Positions 1 through 8,335 of a stretch of 36,532 nt of DNA are shown here, one piece after another. The stretch lies in the NCBI GenBank assembly GCA_017644105.1, contig JAEPMD010000022.1, forward strand, positions 26,788-63,319. Direction: 5' to 3'. The translations under genes were made by a program, and so were the position numbers. The DNA is from Rhizobiaceae bacterium (lineage in GTDB: Bacteria; Pseudomonadota; Alphaproteobacteria; Rhizobiales; Rhizobiaceae). Numbering within the stretch: position 1 is the stretch's first letter; every line of letters begins with the position of its first letter. Below the pieces are notes generated by a model. That model had not been told where the DNA came from. It made no database searches and saw nothing but the letters and a program-made list of their open reading frames with translations.

Positions 1-822
1 CTTCCGGCTAAGGTTGATCGTTTGCTCACACACCATAATGCCTTGCGTCGTGGTTTGGGGCAGGAAGAAATCGCGATTGATACGCTGATTGATGAGTTGA
101 TGGCTATCCGTGATCGCATGTTGCCATATATCGAATCTGTTTGGCTCTTGCTTGATCAAAAGCGCAAAGCTGGCGAGCGTATTTTGTTTGAAGGTGCGCA
201 AGGCACATTGCTTGATATCGACCACGGAACTTATCCGTTTGTAACTTCATCAAATGTGGTGGCTGGTCAAGCTGCCGCCGGCAGCGGCATGGGACCGGGT
301 TCGCTTGGTTATATTCTTGGCATTACCAAAGCCTATACGACACGTGTAGGCGAGGGGCCTTTCCCAACCGAACTAGATGATGATGATGGTCAGAGATTGG
401 GCGAGCGTGGTCATGAATTTGGCACGGTTACGGGTCGTCAACGTCGTTGCGGTTGGTTTGATGCAGCACTTGTTCGTCAATCTGTTGCAGTCAACGGCAT
501 TACCGGGATTGCATTGACAAAGCTTGACGTCCTCGATGGATTTAAAGAGCTGAAGATTTGTATTGGATACGAATTGGATGGAAAACGTATCGATTATTTA
601 CCTGCGAGCCAAGGCGCTCAGGCCAGAGTTGTGCCTGTTTATGAGACAATGGAAGGCTGGAATGAGACCACCGTCGGCGCTCGTTCTTGGGCCGATCTTC
701 CAGCGCAAGCAATCAAATATGTTCGCCGCGTTGAAGAGCTAATCGGGGCGCCTGTTTCAATGTTATCCACAAGTCCTGAAAGGGATGATACTATACTTGT
801 GACCGATCCATTTGAAGATTAA
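1..822 (+). CDS. purA: Adenylosuccinate synthetase, 3' part (5' end outside window)
   Basis: The gene enters the window already in frame 1 and has no start here. About 273 C-terminal residues remain of a usual ~430. PurA condenses IMP and aspartate using GTP to give adenylosuccinate, the first committed step of AMP synthesis, in the cytosol. Visible family motifs include [22 protein letters not shown], the [12 protein letters not shown] segment, the [14 protein letters not shown] loop, [10 protein letters not shown] (the GTP base-specificity TKLD) and a C-terminal [11 protein letters not shown]-like end. There is no clear terminator before the next gene, which starts 72 bp later on the same strand with its own ribosome binding site, so some co-transcription is possible. 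The identity is firm and the truncation is only the window edge. Confidence 0.97.
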   Translation, partial: LPAKVDRLLTHHNALRRGLGQEEIAIDTLIDELMAIRDRMLPYIESVWLLLDQKRKAGERILFEGAQGTLLDIDHGTYPFVTSSNVVAGQAAAGSGMGPGSLGYILGITKAYTTRVGEGPFPTELDDDDGQRLGERGHEFGTVTGRQRRCGWFDAALVRQSVAVNGITGIALTKLDVLDGFKELKICIGYELDGKRIDYLPASQGAQARVVPVYETMEGWNETTVGARSWADLPAQAIKYVRRVEELIGAPVSMLSTSPERDDTILVTDPFED

Positions 823-894
823 GGTCTTTTCTGATCGTTATGGTTATATTTTTGCCGTAAAAGTATCAGATTGTAAGTTTTTGCGAGGTTAGAA

Positions 895-2874
895 ATGGCT
901 GACTTTACTGGAGTAATCAGACGAGCTGTTGAAGGACTGGCGAATAATACGCCAGAAGCGCGGCAGAAGGTCTATGATCGTGCACGTCAGACCATTCAAC
1001 GCCAACTTGATGCAATGCCGAATTCCAGCAGCAGCGCAATCTTTGAACGTCAGCTATCAAGTGTGGAAGACGCAATCAAAGAAATTGAAGCGCAATATGA
1101 GGGAGGGGCGGTGCCGGCTCCCTCTGCACCAGCTGCGCCAAAACCAGTTGCTCCAACACCGGTTACGCCAGCACCAGCTGCCGAGCCACCTGCAAAACCT
1201 GCAGAACCCGTTTCAAAGCCTGAAGAACCGGTTGCTGCAAAAGTAGAGCCTAAGTCTGAGCCTGTAAAATCAGAACCGGCGCCAGCATCTGAACCAGTAA
1301 AAACTGAAACAAAACCGTCAGCAGAGCCTGAAACAAACACCGCCGCGTCAACACCAGTTGAAACGGCTGTTCCAGAACAAGCTGACGCTAAAATTGATGC
1401 GCCTGAGGACAGTTCGCCAGCAACAAGTGATGGTGAAATTCAGGCCGATTCTGCAGCTGAAGTGAAGCCAGAGGTTATTGCCGAGGAGCCAGTTGCTCCA
1501 ACAATTGAAGCGGCTTCCGCACCCGCGTCGGCCATTGAAGACGTTGTTGCGCCAGCGGAAACTCCGGCTCCAGCGGCAAGCGAAATCGACGATGAACTTG
1601 CTATTCCAACTGTGGACAATAAAGCTGAAGTGGCAACCGTCTTAGATGACAAGGTCTCGGATATAGTCAATGACGTGACATCGCGTATTGATGCAGAAAA
1701 ATCCGGTAAAGAAATGCCGAAAGCGGATGCATCTTTTTTAACCGATGATAGCATCATCGATCAGGCTGTTGGCGAGATAAAATCTAGCCTGCAGGCTGAA
1801 CCAGACAATGTAAATCCTGATTTTCCAGATCATGATTCAACATTTGGATTTGGTGCAGAAGCATTGCCAGAAGCACCTGAGCCAAAGCGGAAGAAATCAC
1901 CGTTGGTTATGATTATCGCTGCTGTTCTTCTGGTTCTTGCTGGATCAGCCTATGGTATTTGGCGCTATGGTGTTGGCGAGTTTGGTGGCAGTGAGTCACA
2001 AGTTGCTGAAGTTGCAGACACAACGACAACCGAGCCAGACACAAATGTGGCTGTTGAAGAACCCGCTGAAGAGCGTGAAGTTGTGACTAAAGTTGAAGAT
2101 ACTGCGCCAACAACAAATGAAGCAGAGCCGACAGGCGAATCGGAAAAGTTTACGCAACGATTAAATGCAGATGGCACGGAAGTCGACCCAGGTCCTGCAA
2201 CGGATCTCATTAATGGTCTTCCAGGGGAAGAGGGACGCTCTGTTGCTGCGCAATCTGATGGACAAACAACTGCGCCCGTTGAGGCAGCGCAAGATGATAC
2301 AGCCCCTGTAGCGGATGGAACGCCTGCGATTGAGAAAATGTTGTTCTATGAAACAAGCTTAGGTTTGGAACAACAGGCACGCTATGAAGGTGGCGTGACG
2401 TGGACTGAAGAAATCGAGTCCGATGGAACCGCCTCTCGTCCATTCATCAAAGCGCAAATTCAAGTGCCTGAGCGTAACCTGTCAATCGATATGTCGATCA
2501 AATTAAACGGTGATCAAACACTCCCGGTCAGCCACTTGGTTGATATCAATTTCTCATTGCCAGATGATTTTGAAGGTGGTGAGATTGATCAGGTTACTGA
2601 AGTGAAGATGAAGAATACCGAAGAGCAGCCGGGCGACAGATTAGCGGCAATTTCGGCGAAAATTGATACAACCTTCTTTGTTGTTGGATTGGAAAATGAT
2701 GATCCGGAAGTGGTCGCAACAAATCTGCAATTGTTGTCGCGCCGCAATTGGATTGATATTCCGATCTCTTACAGCAATGGTCGTAAAGCGCTGATCACTT
2801 TAGAAAAAGGTGCCAGCGGTGTTGCGGTCTTTGATAAAGTCTTAGCAGCATGGGAACGGAACCCCGTTCAATAA
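895..2874 (+). CDS. Large Ala/Pro/Glu-rich single-pass inner-membrane protein
   Basis: The 659-residue protein starts at an ATG preceded by GAGG six bases upstream. Residues 1-65 are a helical, charged N-terminal segment. Residues ~70-330 are low-complexity and rich in Pro, Ala, Glu, Val and Lys, with PAP/EPV-type repeats. A basic KRKK patch and one transmembrane helix follow at about 335-357. The remaining ~300 residues would lie in the periplasm if the positive-inside rule holds. They begin acidic and end in a folded-looking domain of ~150 residues (from about FYETSLGLEQQ to the end). I recall similar proteins next to purA in Rhizobiales, often with vague annotations. I do not recognise a catalytic domain. 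A role in envelope scaffolding is only a guess. Confidence 0.85.
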   Translation: MADFTGVIRRAVEGLANNTPEARQKVYDRARQTIQRQLDAMPNSSSSAIFERQLSSVEDAIKEIEAQYEGGAVPAPSAPAAPKPVAPTPVTPAPAAEPPAKPAEPVSKPEEPVAAKVEPKSEPVKSEPAPASEPVKTETKPSAEPETNTAASTPVETAVPEQADAKIDAPEDSSPATSDGEIQADSAAEVKPEVIAEEPVAPTIEAASAPASAIEDVVAPAETPAPAASEIDDELAIPTVDNKAEVATVLDDKVSDIVNDVTSRIDAEKSGKEMPKADASFLTDDSIIDQAVGEIKSSLQAEPDNVNPDFPDHDSTFGFGAEALPEAPEPKRKKSPLVMIIAAVLLVLAGSAYGIWRYGVGEFGGSESQVAEVADTTTTEPDTNVAVEEPAEEREVVTKVEDTAPTTNEAEPTGESEKFTQRLNADGTEVDPGPATDLINGLPGEEGRSVAAQSDGQTTAPVEAAQDDTAPVADGTPAIEKMLFYETSLGLEQQARYEGGVTWTEEIESDGTASRPFIKAQIQVPERNLSIDMSIKLNGDQTLPVSHLVDINFSLPDDFEGGEIDQVTEVKMKNTEEQPGDRLAAISAKIDTTFFVVGLENDDPEVVATNLQLLSRRNWIDIPISYSNGRKALITLEKGASGVAVFDKVLAAWERNPVQ

Positions 2875-2901
2875 ATATCAACGCGAAATATAGAGGTAGT
2901 T

Positions 2902-3858
2902 ATGTCAGGTCACGGTTATGAAAAAGGTCGGCTTGACCTACCATTCGTGGGAATTTCGACTTTTGGCAAAAATCCTTATGTCGATGACTGGGATAACATA
3001 AATGCCGATGTCGCCGTTTTAGGTGCGCCTTTTGACTTTGGGACGCAATGGCGATCTGGTGCTCGTTTTGGTCCGCGCGCTATCCGAGAAGCGTCGACAT
3101 TGTTTTCATTCGGTCATGGCGGTGCTTACGATTTTGAAGACGATGTGACTTACTTACCCGCTGACGAGGTTAAAATCGTTGATTTGGGGGATGCTGATAT
3201 TGTGCATACCGATACGATCAATAGTCATAAAAATATCGAATTTGGTGTCCGCAAAATTTTGGATGCTGGCGCCTTACCTGTCGTTCTTGGTGGCGATCAT
3301 TCGATCAATATCCCATGCATCAATGCCTTCTCTGACCAAGAGCCCATTCATCTGGTGCAAATTGATGCGCATTTAGATTTTGTCGATGAGCGTCACGGAG
3401 TTAAATATGGTCATGGCAATCCCATGCGCCGCGCCGCTGAAAAGGATTATGTGACAGGCTTGAGCCAGATCGGCATCCGAAATGTATCATCTACGGCTAA
3501 AGAGGGCTATGAGGATGCGCGGTCCATGGGCTCAGATATTATTTCTGTGCGCCATTTTAGAAAACTTGGACATGAGAGTGTGCTGGACCGCATTCCTAAA
3601 GGCGTTCGCTATTATGTCACGATCGACATCGATGGCTTTGATCCATCTATAGCTGCAGGAACAGGCACACCCAGCCATGGCGGGTTTTTATATTATGAGA
3701 TCTTGGAATTTTTGGATGGCTTAGCGCAACGTGGAGATATTGTCGGGCTTGATCTTGTTGAGGTCGCACCTGATTATGACCACACTGGTTCAACGGCGGT
3801 TTTGGCGGCTCAAATTTTAATGAATACAATCGGGCGTATCATGCACTATCGGAAATAG
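2902..3858 (+). CDS. speB: Agmatinase / ureohydrolase family
   Basis: This 318-residue protein has the binuclear manganese site of the arginase/agmatinase fold. The motifs are GGDHS (130-134, H133), D-A-H-L-D (D155, H157, D159) and D-I-D-G-F-D-P (D242, D244). The family hydrolyses a guanidino group to urea; agmatine to putrescine is the commonest assignment for this length and motif set. Guanidinobutyrate, guanidinopropionate or another guanidino compound cannot be excluded, so the gene symbol is provisional. The start ATG has AGAGG six bases upstream, and the gene begins 27 bp after the previous stop, so the two may be co-transcribed. A strong hairpin overlaps its stop codon. No signal peptide is visible, so it should be cytosolic. 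Confidence 0.88.
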   Translation: MSGHGYEKGRLDLPFVGISTFGKNPYVDDWDNINADVAVLGAPFDFGTQWRSGARFGPRAIREASTLFSFGHGGAYDFEDDVTYLPADEVKIVDLGDADIVHTDTINSHKNIEFGVRKILDAGALPVVLGGDHSINIPCINAFSDQEPIHLVQIDAHLDFVDERHGVKYGHGNPMRRAAEKDYVTGLSQIGIRNVSSTAKEGYEDARSMGSDIISVRHFRKLGHESVLDRIPKGVRYYVTIDIDGFDPSIAAGTGTPSHGGFLYYEILEFLDGLAQRGDIVGLDLVEVAPDYDHTGSTAVLAAQILMNTIGRIMHYRK

Positions 3859-3872
3859 TGCATGATATTTTT
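3837..3872 (+). terminator. Hairpin overlapping the agmatinase stop codon
   Basis: A 13-bp perfect stem (3837-3849 with 3855-3867) encloses the loop CGGAA and is followed by a T run. The stop codon lies inside the structure. It should end the plus-strand transcript. Because rpoH ends just beyond on the other strand, and an A/T-rich flank precedes the stem, it may work in both directions. Confidence 0.85.
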
Positions 3873-3878
3873 GTAATT

Positions 3879-4790
3879 TTAAGCGTCTTCGGCTTCGACC
3901 GTAACAAGCGCTTGTTGCGCTTCTAGGGCTGCTTTGCGAACGGCAGCTTGGACTTTTTCAAAAGCCCGCACTTCAATTTGGCGTACGCGCTCGCGTGAGA
4001 TTGAGAACTCACTTGAAAGCTCTTCAAGCGTCAGCGGATCTTCGCTCAAACGACGTGCTTTGAAGATACGCTGCTCACGCTCGTTCAAAACGCTGATTGC
4101 ATCTGTGAGCATGTCACGACGTGTTTCAAGCTGATCTTGTTCAACCAAGATCTCTTCTTGGCTGCGGCTTTCATCAACGAGCCAGTCCTGCCATTGGCCA
4201 GTTTCACCTTCGCCCGTTTTAATTGGGGCGTTCAGTGAAGCATCGCCACTTAGACGTTGGTTCATTGAGATCACGTCTTTTTCAGGAACCTGAAGCTGTG
4301 TTGCAATTTCTTCTACTTGATCTGGTGTCAGATCATTTTCATCAATCGCCTGAATACGGCCCTTGATTTTGCGAAGATTAAAGAACAAACGCTTTTGGTT
4401 CGCCGTTGTACCCATTTTCACAAGTGACCATGATCTTAGGATATATTCCTGAATAGATGCTTTGATCCACCACATCGCATATGTTGCAAGACGGAAACCG
4501 CGTTCTGGGTCAAATTTCTTCACTGCCTGCATCAAACCGACATTACCTTCGGATACAACTTCGCCAATCGGCAAGCCGTAGCCGCGATAACCCATTGCAA
4601 TTTTAGCAACTAGTCTAAGGTGAGAGGTTACGAGGCGTTGAGCCGCATCGCGGTCATCGTGCTCTTCGTAACGCTTAGCAAGCATATATTCTTCTTGTGG
4701 CTCAAGCATTGGGAAACGCCTGATCTCAGCAAGGTAACGATCCAATCCACCCTTGCCGGATGTGATTGATGGTAAAGTTTTCTGGGCCAT
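3879..4790 (-). CDS. rpoH: Heat-shock sigma factor, sigma-32
   Basis: The 303-residue sigma-70-family factor directs RNA polymerase to heat-shock promoters. Region 2 is around residues 50-115 (RLVTSHLRLVAKIA; ATYAMWWIKASIQEYILRSW). The RpoH box is NQKRLFFNLR at 131-140, which separates RpoH from housekeeping sigma factors. Region 4.2 is a helix-turn-helix near the C terminus (LTLEELSSEFSISRERVRQIE). I chose the ATG at 4790 because AGGAGGG lies just upstream; an in-frame ATG at 4814 would add eight residues with no such site. The rluD gene lies upstream on the same strand, about 160 bp away, an order I recall from Rhizobiales. No ROSE-type RNA thermometer was evident in the short leader. Confidence 0.96.
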   Translation of the reverse strand: MAQKTLPSITSGKGGLDRYLAEIRRFPMLEPQEEYMLAKRYEEHDDRDAAQRLVTSHLRLVAKIAMGYRGYGLPIGEVVSEGNVGLMQAVKKFDPERGFRLATYAMWWIKASIQEYILRSWSLVKMGTTANQKRLFFNLRKIKGRIQAIDENDLTPDQVEEIATQLQVPEKDVISMNQRLSGDASLNAPIKTGEGETGQWQDWLVDESRSQEEILVEQDQLETRRDMLTDAISVLNEREQRIFKARRLSEDPLTLEELSSEFSISRERVRQIEVRAFEKVQAAVRKAALEAQQALVTVEAEDA

Positions 4791-4954
4791 AAAGCACCCT
4801 CCTAATTGTTTCAACTTCCATTAAGGCAAGTTGCGACCGCTTATTGCGCGTCGATTTTATACAACTTAATTATGGCATAAGCTTGTTTCAAGCTTTTGAC
4901 TAAAAGAGTTTGAACACGAAAGTGTGAGCTTTGCGTGATTGCCAATGTTGAGCT

Positions 4955-5992
4955 TCATACTTCTATACGTTCTAATACCTTGGTTAGATCGGAAAAATCA
5001 CTTGGTAATGGGGCTTCAAAACGAATAATTTCACCCGATTTTGGGTGTTCGAACTGCAGTAAATAGGCGTGTAATACCTGATGCGTGAAGGAATTTATTG
5101 CATCGCGCTGTGCGTCAGGCAATTTGTTGGCTTTTGTCTTAAAAGCCGCACCATAGGTTAAATCTCCAATCAAAGGATGGCCGATATGCGCCATATGAAC
5201 CCTGATCTGATGGGTTCGGCCCGTTTCTAGGCGGCATTCAACGATTGAGGCAAAGGCGTCAACACCTTCTTGGCCACCAAAACTATGCTTGGTTTTATAA
5301 TGTGTGATGGCGTGTTTCGCATCCGGCGCATGTTCAGAGCATACGGCGCGCTTTAATCGATCATTGGAGCGGCCAAGATAGGTGCTAATGGTCGATTTGA
5401 TCGGGTTTGGTGCGCCCCAAACAAGCGCCCAATAAGCGCGTTCGAGCGCACCGGTTCGACCATGATCAGCGAATTGATCTGATAGATTGCGATGTGCAAT
5501 ATCATGTTTGGCAACAACCATCACGCCGCTTGTGTCTTTATCAAGTCGGTGCACAATCCCAGGCCGCTTTACCCCGCCAATGCCAGAGAGCGAATCCCCG
5601 CAATGATATAAAAGAGCATTGACCAGCGTGCCTGATGTATTTCCTGCGCCAGGATGAACGACCAACCCAATTGGCTTATTAATGACAATCAAATCATTAT
5701 CTTCATAAATGATATCAAGTGGGATGTTCTCTGCGATTGGCTCTGCATCCACAATTTCTGGCAGCGAGACAGAAATATTCATTGAAGGCGCAATTTTCTT
5801 TTTCGGCTCGGTGATTGTTTCGCCATTAATCGACACGGCACCTGCTTCAATTAGCGCTTTAATGCGGCTGCGGGAGTAATCTGGAGCCATTTTCTGTGCA
5901 AGCCATGCGTCCAAACGGCCAGAATCGCCTTCATCAGTAATGAAAGCTTTCAAATTTGCTTCAGCTTCGTTAAAGGATATCTCGTTTGTCAC
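4955..5992 (-). CDS. rluD: 23S rRNA pseudouridine synthase, RluD type
   Basis: RluA-family enzyme that converts uridines of 23S rRNA helix 69 to pseudouridine if it is true RluD. It has an N-terminal S4 RNA-binding domain (SGRLDAWLAQ through GAVSING, residues ~24-57) and the catalytic HRLDKDTSG motif at 148-156, with D151 the expected nucleophile. RTHQIRVHMAHIGHPL follows. I place the start at GTG 5992, which has GGAA six bases upstream. The longer frame begins at TTG 6022 and would overlap the divergent gene at 6017 and leave no promoter space. It is followed by rpoH. Assignment to RluD rather than RluA or RluC rests on the S4 domain and the neighbourhood. Confidence 0.9.
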   Translation of the reverse strand: MTNEISFNEAEANLKAFITDEGDSGRLDAWLAQKMAPDYSRSRIKALIEAGAVSINGETITEPKKKIAPSMNISVSLPEIVDAEPIAENIPLDIIYEDNDLIVINKPIGLVVHPGAGNTSGTLVNALLYHCGDSLSGIGGVKRPGIVHRLDKDTSGVMVVAKHDIAHRNLSDQFADHGRTGALERAYWALVWGAPNPIKSTISTYLGRSNDRLKRAVCSEHAPDAKHAITHYKTKHSFGGQEGVDAFASIVECRLETGRTHQIRVHMAHIGHPLIGDLTYGAAFKTKANKLPDAQRDAINSFTHQVLHAYLLQFEHPKSGEIIRFEAPLPSDFSDLTKVLERIEV

Positions 5993-6016
5993 AATTCGTT
6001 CCAAATAGGCTTTTTT

Positions 6017-6400
6017 ATGCAAAACCCTGACATAGATAATAATGAGGATAAACCACTCGATCCAACCATGGAGCGCGTGAGACGTAAAATGGTACGTCTT
6101 TTGGCCGTTTCATTAGGTGTCATGTTTATCGGTGTTATGGCGGTATTAGCTGCCGTTGTCTACAAAATACGCACAGGTGGAGACGAAGAGGCGCAGACTG
6201 TCGCTGTGCAAGCAATTTCTAATTCAAGCTTTGTTGCAAATTTAGATGTCATTTTGCCGGAAGGTTTTGATGTTCAGAGCTTTGATTTGGATGGGACCCG
6301 CGGTGCTGTGCGCGGTGTTGATCAAAATGGTGTCATGCAAATCCTGATTATTGATCTCAGCAATGGTGACATCATCTCAACTGTTAATCTGCGCAATTAG
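6017..6400 (+). CDS. Small single-pass membrane protein (DUF6476-like)
   Basis: The 127-residue protein has a charged N-terminal ~28 residues (TMERVRRKMVRL), then one hydrophobic helix (LAVSLGVMFIGVMAVLAAVVYKI, about residues 29-51). A small domain of ~75 residues follows with an alternating beta-strand look (ANLDVILPEGFDVQSFDLD; MQILIIDLSNGDIISTVNL). The pattern suggests a periplasmic beta-rich domain. It resembles short alphaproteobacterial proteins placed in DUF6476, but I could not check this. The start ATG has a weak AGG seven bases upstream. It ends ten bases before the next gene, a SPOUT methylase, so the two are probably an operon. Function unknown. Confidence 0.8.
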   Translation: MQNPDIDNNEDKPLDPTMERVRRKMVRLLAVSLGVMFIGVMAVLAAVVYKIRTGGDEEAQTVAVQAISNSSFVANLDVILPEGFDVQSFDLDGTRGAVRGVDQNGVMQILIIDLSNGDIISTVNLRN

Positions 6401-6409
6401 GCCCTTCGA

Positions 6410-7249
6410 TTGGCGGACGAACGCATCATTGAGATCTCGCAGGCCGATGATCCGAGAATTGCCGAATTTTGCAACATTAAAGAGCGGGACCTGACCCGTA
6501 AGTCAGATCAATTTATTGCGGAGGGCAAAGTTGTTCTTCAGCATCTTATACATTCGCAAATATCGGATCGTCGATTTGAGATCGTTAAAATCCTCATTCT
6601 CAAAAATCGTCTGGATGGTATCCGGGACGTGCTGGAAGAGGTGCCCTTAAACACCCCCATTTATACAGCCGACAAAAGCGTGATGAACGAAATTGCCGGA
6701 TTTGAAATGCATCGTGGGATTTTGGCGCTTGGTCAATATAATCGTGATGGGGATAATGCAGACCAAGTAGCGAAAGAGGGAAACGCAGATGCGCCAAGTT
6801 TGGTGCTGGCGGCATGCGGGATTTCCAATCACGATAACCTAGGATCGATTTTTAGAAACGCCTCGGCTTTTGGTGTTGAGAAAATCCTGCTGGATTCAAC
6901 GTCCTGCCATCCGCTTTATCGCAAAGCCATTCGCGTATCAGTTGGTTCAGCGCTGACTGTACCGTTCGAGCTTGATGTCGATATTATGACCTTGATCGAA
7001 GACTATACTGAGCAAGGCTATTCAATTTATGGCCTATCACCTCGCGGAACGCAGATGATTGACGCGTTGGAACCATCACAAAAAACGCTTTTATTGCTGG
7101 GAACTGAAGGCGAGGGTTTGCCCGACGAGATCATGGCGCAGATTAAGACGGCTAAAATATCTCAAAGCGACGGGCTCGATAGTCTAAATGTCGCAACCGC
7201 GTCTGGCATTGCTTTATGGCAGATTGCCCGGCAGATGAAATTGGTTTAA
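6410..7249 (+). CDS. SPOUT (TrmH/SpoU) family RNA 2'-O-methyltransferase
   Basis: 279 residues, beginning at TTG 6410 with TAGG about eight bases upstream; no ATG fits nearby. The N-terminal ~110 residues look like the substrate-binding domain of SpoU enzymes (KSDQFIAEGKVVLQHLI). The C-terminal half carries the three SPOUT signatures: N-L-G-S-I-F-R-N-A (motif 1), LLLGTEGEGLPDEI (motif 2) and DSLNVATASGIALW (motif 3), which build the knotted SAM site. The family methylates ribose 2'-OH groups in rRNA or tRNA; the exact nucleotide cannot be read from the sequence. It follows the small membrane protein by nine bases. Confidence 0.92.
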   Translation: MADERIIEISQADDPRIAEFCNIKERDLTRKSDQFIAEGKVVLQHLIHSQISDRRFEIVKILILKNRLDGIRDVLEEVPLNTPIYTADKSVMNEIAGFEMHRGILALGQYNRDGDNADQVAKEGNADAPSLVLAACGISNHDNLGSIFRNASAFGVEKILLDSTSCHPLYRKAIRVSVGSALTVPFELDVDIMTLIEDYTEQGYSIYGLSPRGTQMIDALEPSQKTLLLLGTEGEGLPDEIMAQIKTAKISQSDGLDSLNVATASGIALWQIARQMKLV

Positions 7250-7317
7250 ACGCTGATCAATCTTACTCTCTACAAACGAGTGTTTGATCAATAATCAGTC
7301 TTGTAAGAGTGGTTGGC

Positions 7318-7354
7318 CGGGATAAATCTAGCTCTATCCCGACTAGCAATATTT
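7318..7354 (+). terminator. Hairpin between convergent methylase and SDR genes
   Basis: The 7-bp perfect stem CGGGATA / TATCCCG (7318-7324 with 7335-7341) has a 10-base loop and is followed on the plus strand by an A/T-rich stretch ending in TTTT. It sits between two genes that point at each other. It is a moderate candidate only, because the T tract is not immediate. Confidence 0.5.
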
Positions 7355-8238
7355 TAGGCAGCTAATTCTGACTTTGTCTTAAGTGTCAGCATGTCGCCCA
7401 TGCCAAAGTTTGTAAAGAGTGCATGGGTTGTTGTTTCTGCGAGCTCGTTCATCGGAACAACTGCATCACCCATGCCTACTTTATCGACTTCGGTGCGGAA
7501 TGGACGGGTGCCTGGAGCGGCTGCGACAAGCGAGACAATGGCATCAGCAACAAGGGATGGGGCTTGCTGTGGGTTTGCTGTCAGGAACTCATTGAATTGT
7601 GCGCGTGCTGCTTCTGGCACGGCTGCTATTTCGCCATAGCTGTCATTTCTGTCCGGTGAAGACGGCAGAATCAAATTGCCGTGGAACTCAGTTGGGAAAC
7701 CGCCAGGTTCAACAACTGCGACATCAACACCAAACTGGCTAAGTTCTGCGCGGTAATTTTCGCTGATGGCTTCCAGTGCCCATTTGGTTGCATTGTAAGG
7801 ACCATAAAACGGTAAGGTCACACGGCCGAGCAAGCTGGTAACATTGAGGATCAGGCCTTCACCGCGCGCCCGCATTTCAGGCAAAACTGCTCGCATTAAA
7901 CGTTGGGGACCAAAGACATTGACGTCAAATACGCGTTGGAAGTCACCCGCTGAGAAGTTCTCTTGAAGGCCATGAACGCCAACACCGGCATTATTGACGA
8001 GGACATCAATGCCACCGAGTTTTTCGCTCACTGCTGCAACGCCTTTCTCAACTGAGGCATCATCGGTAACGTCGATATCGGCAATGTCTGCACCCCAATC
8101 GCGCAGCAAGTCCGCTGCTTCTTTATTGCGGCCTTCTGGGTCTCGAACTGTGCCGACAACTGTGTGGCCAGCTTTGAGCAGTTCAGAAACGATGAGTTTG
8201 CCAAAGCCGCTGCTTGCGCCTGTTACAAGAATTTTCAT
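7354..8238 (-). CDS. Short-chain dehydrogenase/reductase
   Basis: Classical SDR of 294 residues, slightly long for the family. It shows the nucleotide-binding TGASSGFG (6-13), NNAG (82-85), active-site Ser135, and Tyr148-x3-Lys152 (YNATK). It should catalyse an NAD(P)-dependent oxidation or reduction of a carbonyl or alcohol in the cytosol; the substrate is not evident. D51/D55-type acidic residues in the second half of the Rossmann fold and R32 leave cofactor preference open. GGAG lies eight bases upstream of the ATG. The divergent LysR gene 88 bp away, with palindromes between, is probably its regulator. Confidence 0.92.
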   Translation of the reverse strand: MKILVTGASSGFGKLIVSELLKAGHTVVGTVRDPEGRNKEAADLLRDWGADIADIDVTDDASVEKGVAAVSEKLGGIDVLVNNAGVGVHGLQENFSAGDFQRVFDVNVFGPQRLMRAVLPEMRARGEGLILNVTSLLGRVTLPFYGPYNATKWALEAISENYRAELSQFGVDVAVVEPGGFPTEFHGNLILPSSPDRNDSYGEIAAVPEAARAQFNEFLTANPQQAPSLVADAIVSLVAAAPGTRPFRTEVDKVGMGDAVVPMNELAETTTHALFTNFGMGDMLTLKTKSELAA

Positions 8239-8273
8239 GTGTACATCTCCATAGTGAGTTTGTGGTTGTTTCG

Positions 8274-8290
8274 AGAGTTAAGATAACTCT
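8274..8290. promoter_or_regulatory. Palindrome in the SDR/LysR divergent promoter region
   Basis: AGAGTTA-AGA-TAACTCT is a perfect 7-bp inverted repeat with a 3-base centre. It lies between the SDR gene and the divergent LysR-family gene, where LysR regulators normally bind. Operator function is inferred from position and symmetry. Confidence 0.55.
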
Positions 8291-8318
8291 TGCAAAAATT
8301 TAGAACAGTAGGATAATA

Positions 8319-8335
8319 TTGAACTTTTGGTTCAA
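8319..8335. promoter_or_regulatory. Second palindrome overlapping the LysR start codon
   Basis: TTGAAC-N5-GTTCAA is a perfect 6-bp inverted repeat that covers the proposed TTG start at 8327. Its position would suit repression of the regulator by itself or by another factor. Inferred only. Confidence 0.4.

Noticed and set aside
4861-4900. Possible heat-shock (sigma-32) promoter CTTGAAA…CCATAAT upstream of rpoH
   Set aside because: The spacing between the two elements is about 10 bases, too short for the 13-17 expected, and the sequence is also part of a small inverted repeat (AAGCTTG-TTT-CAAGCTT).
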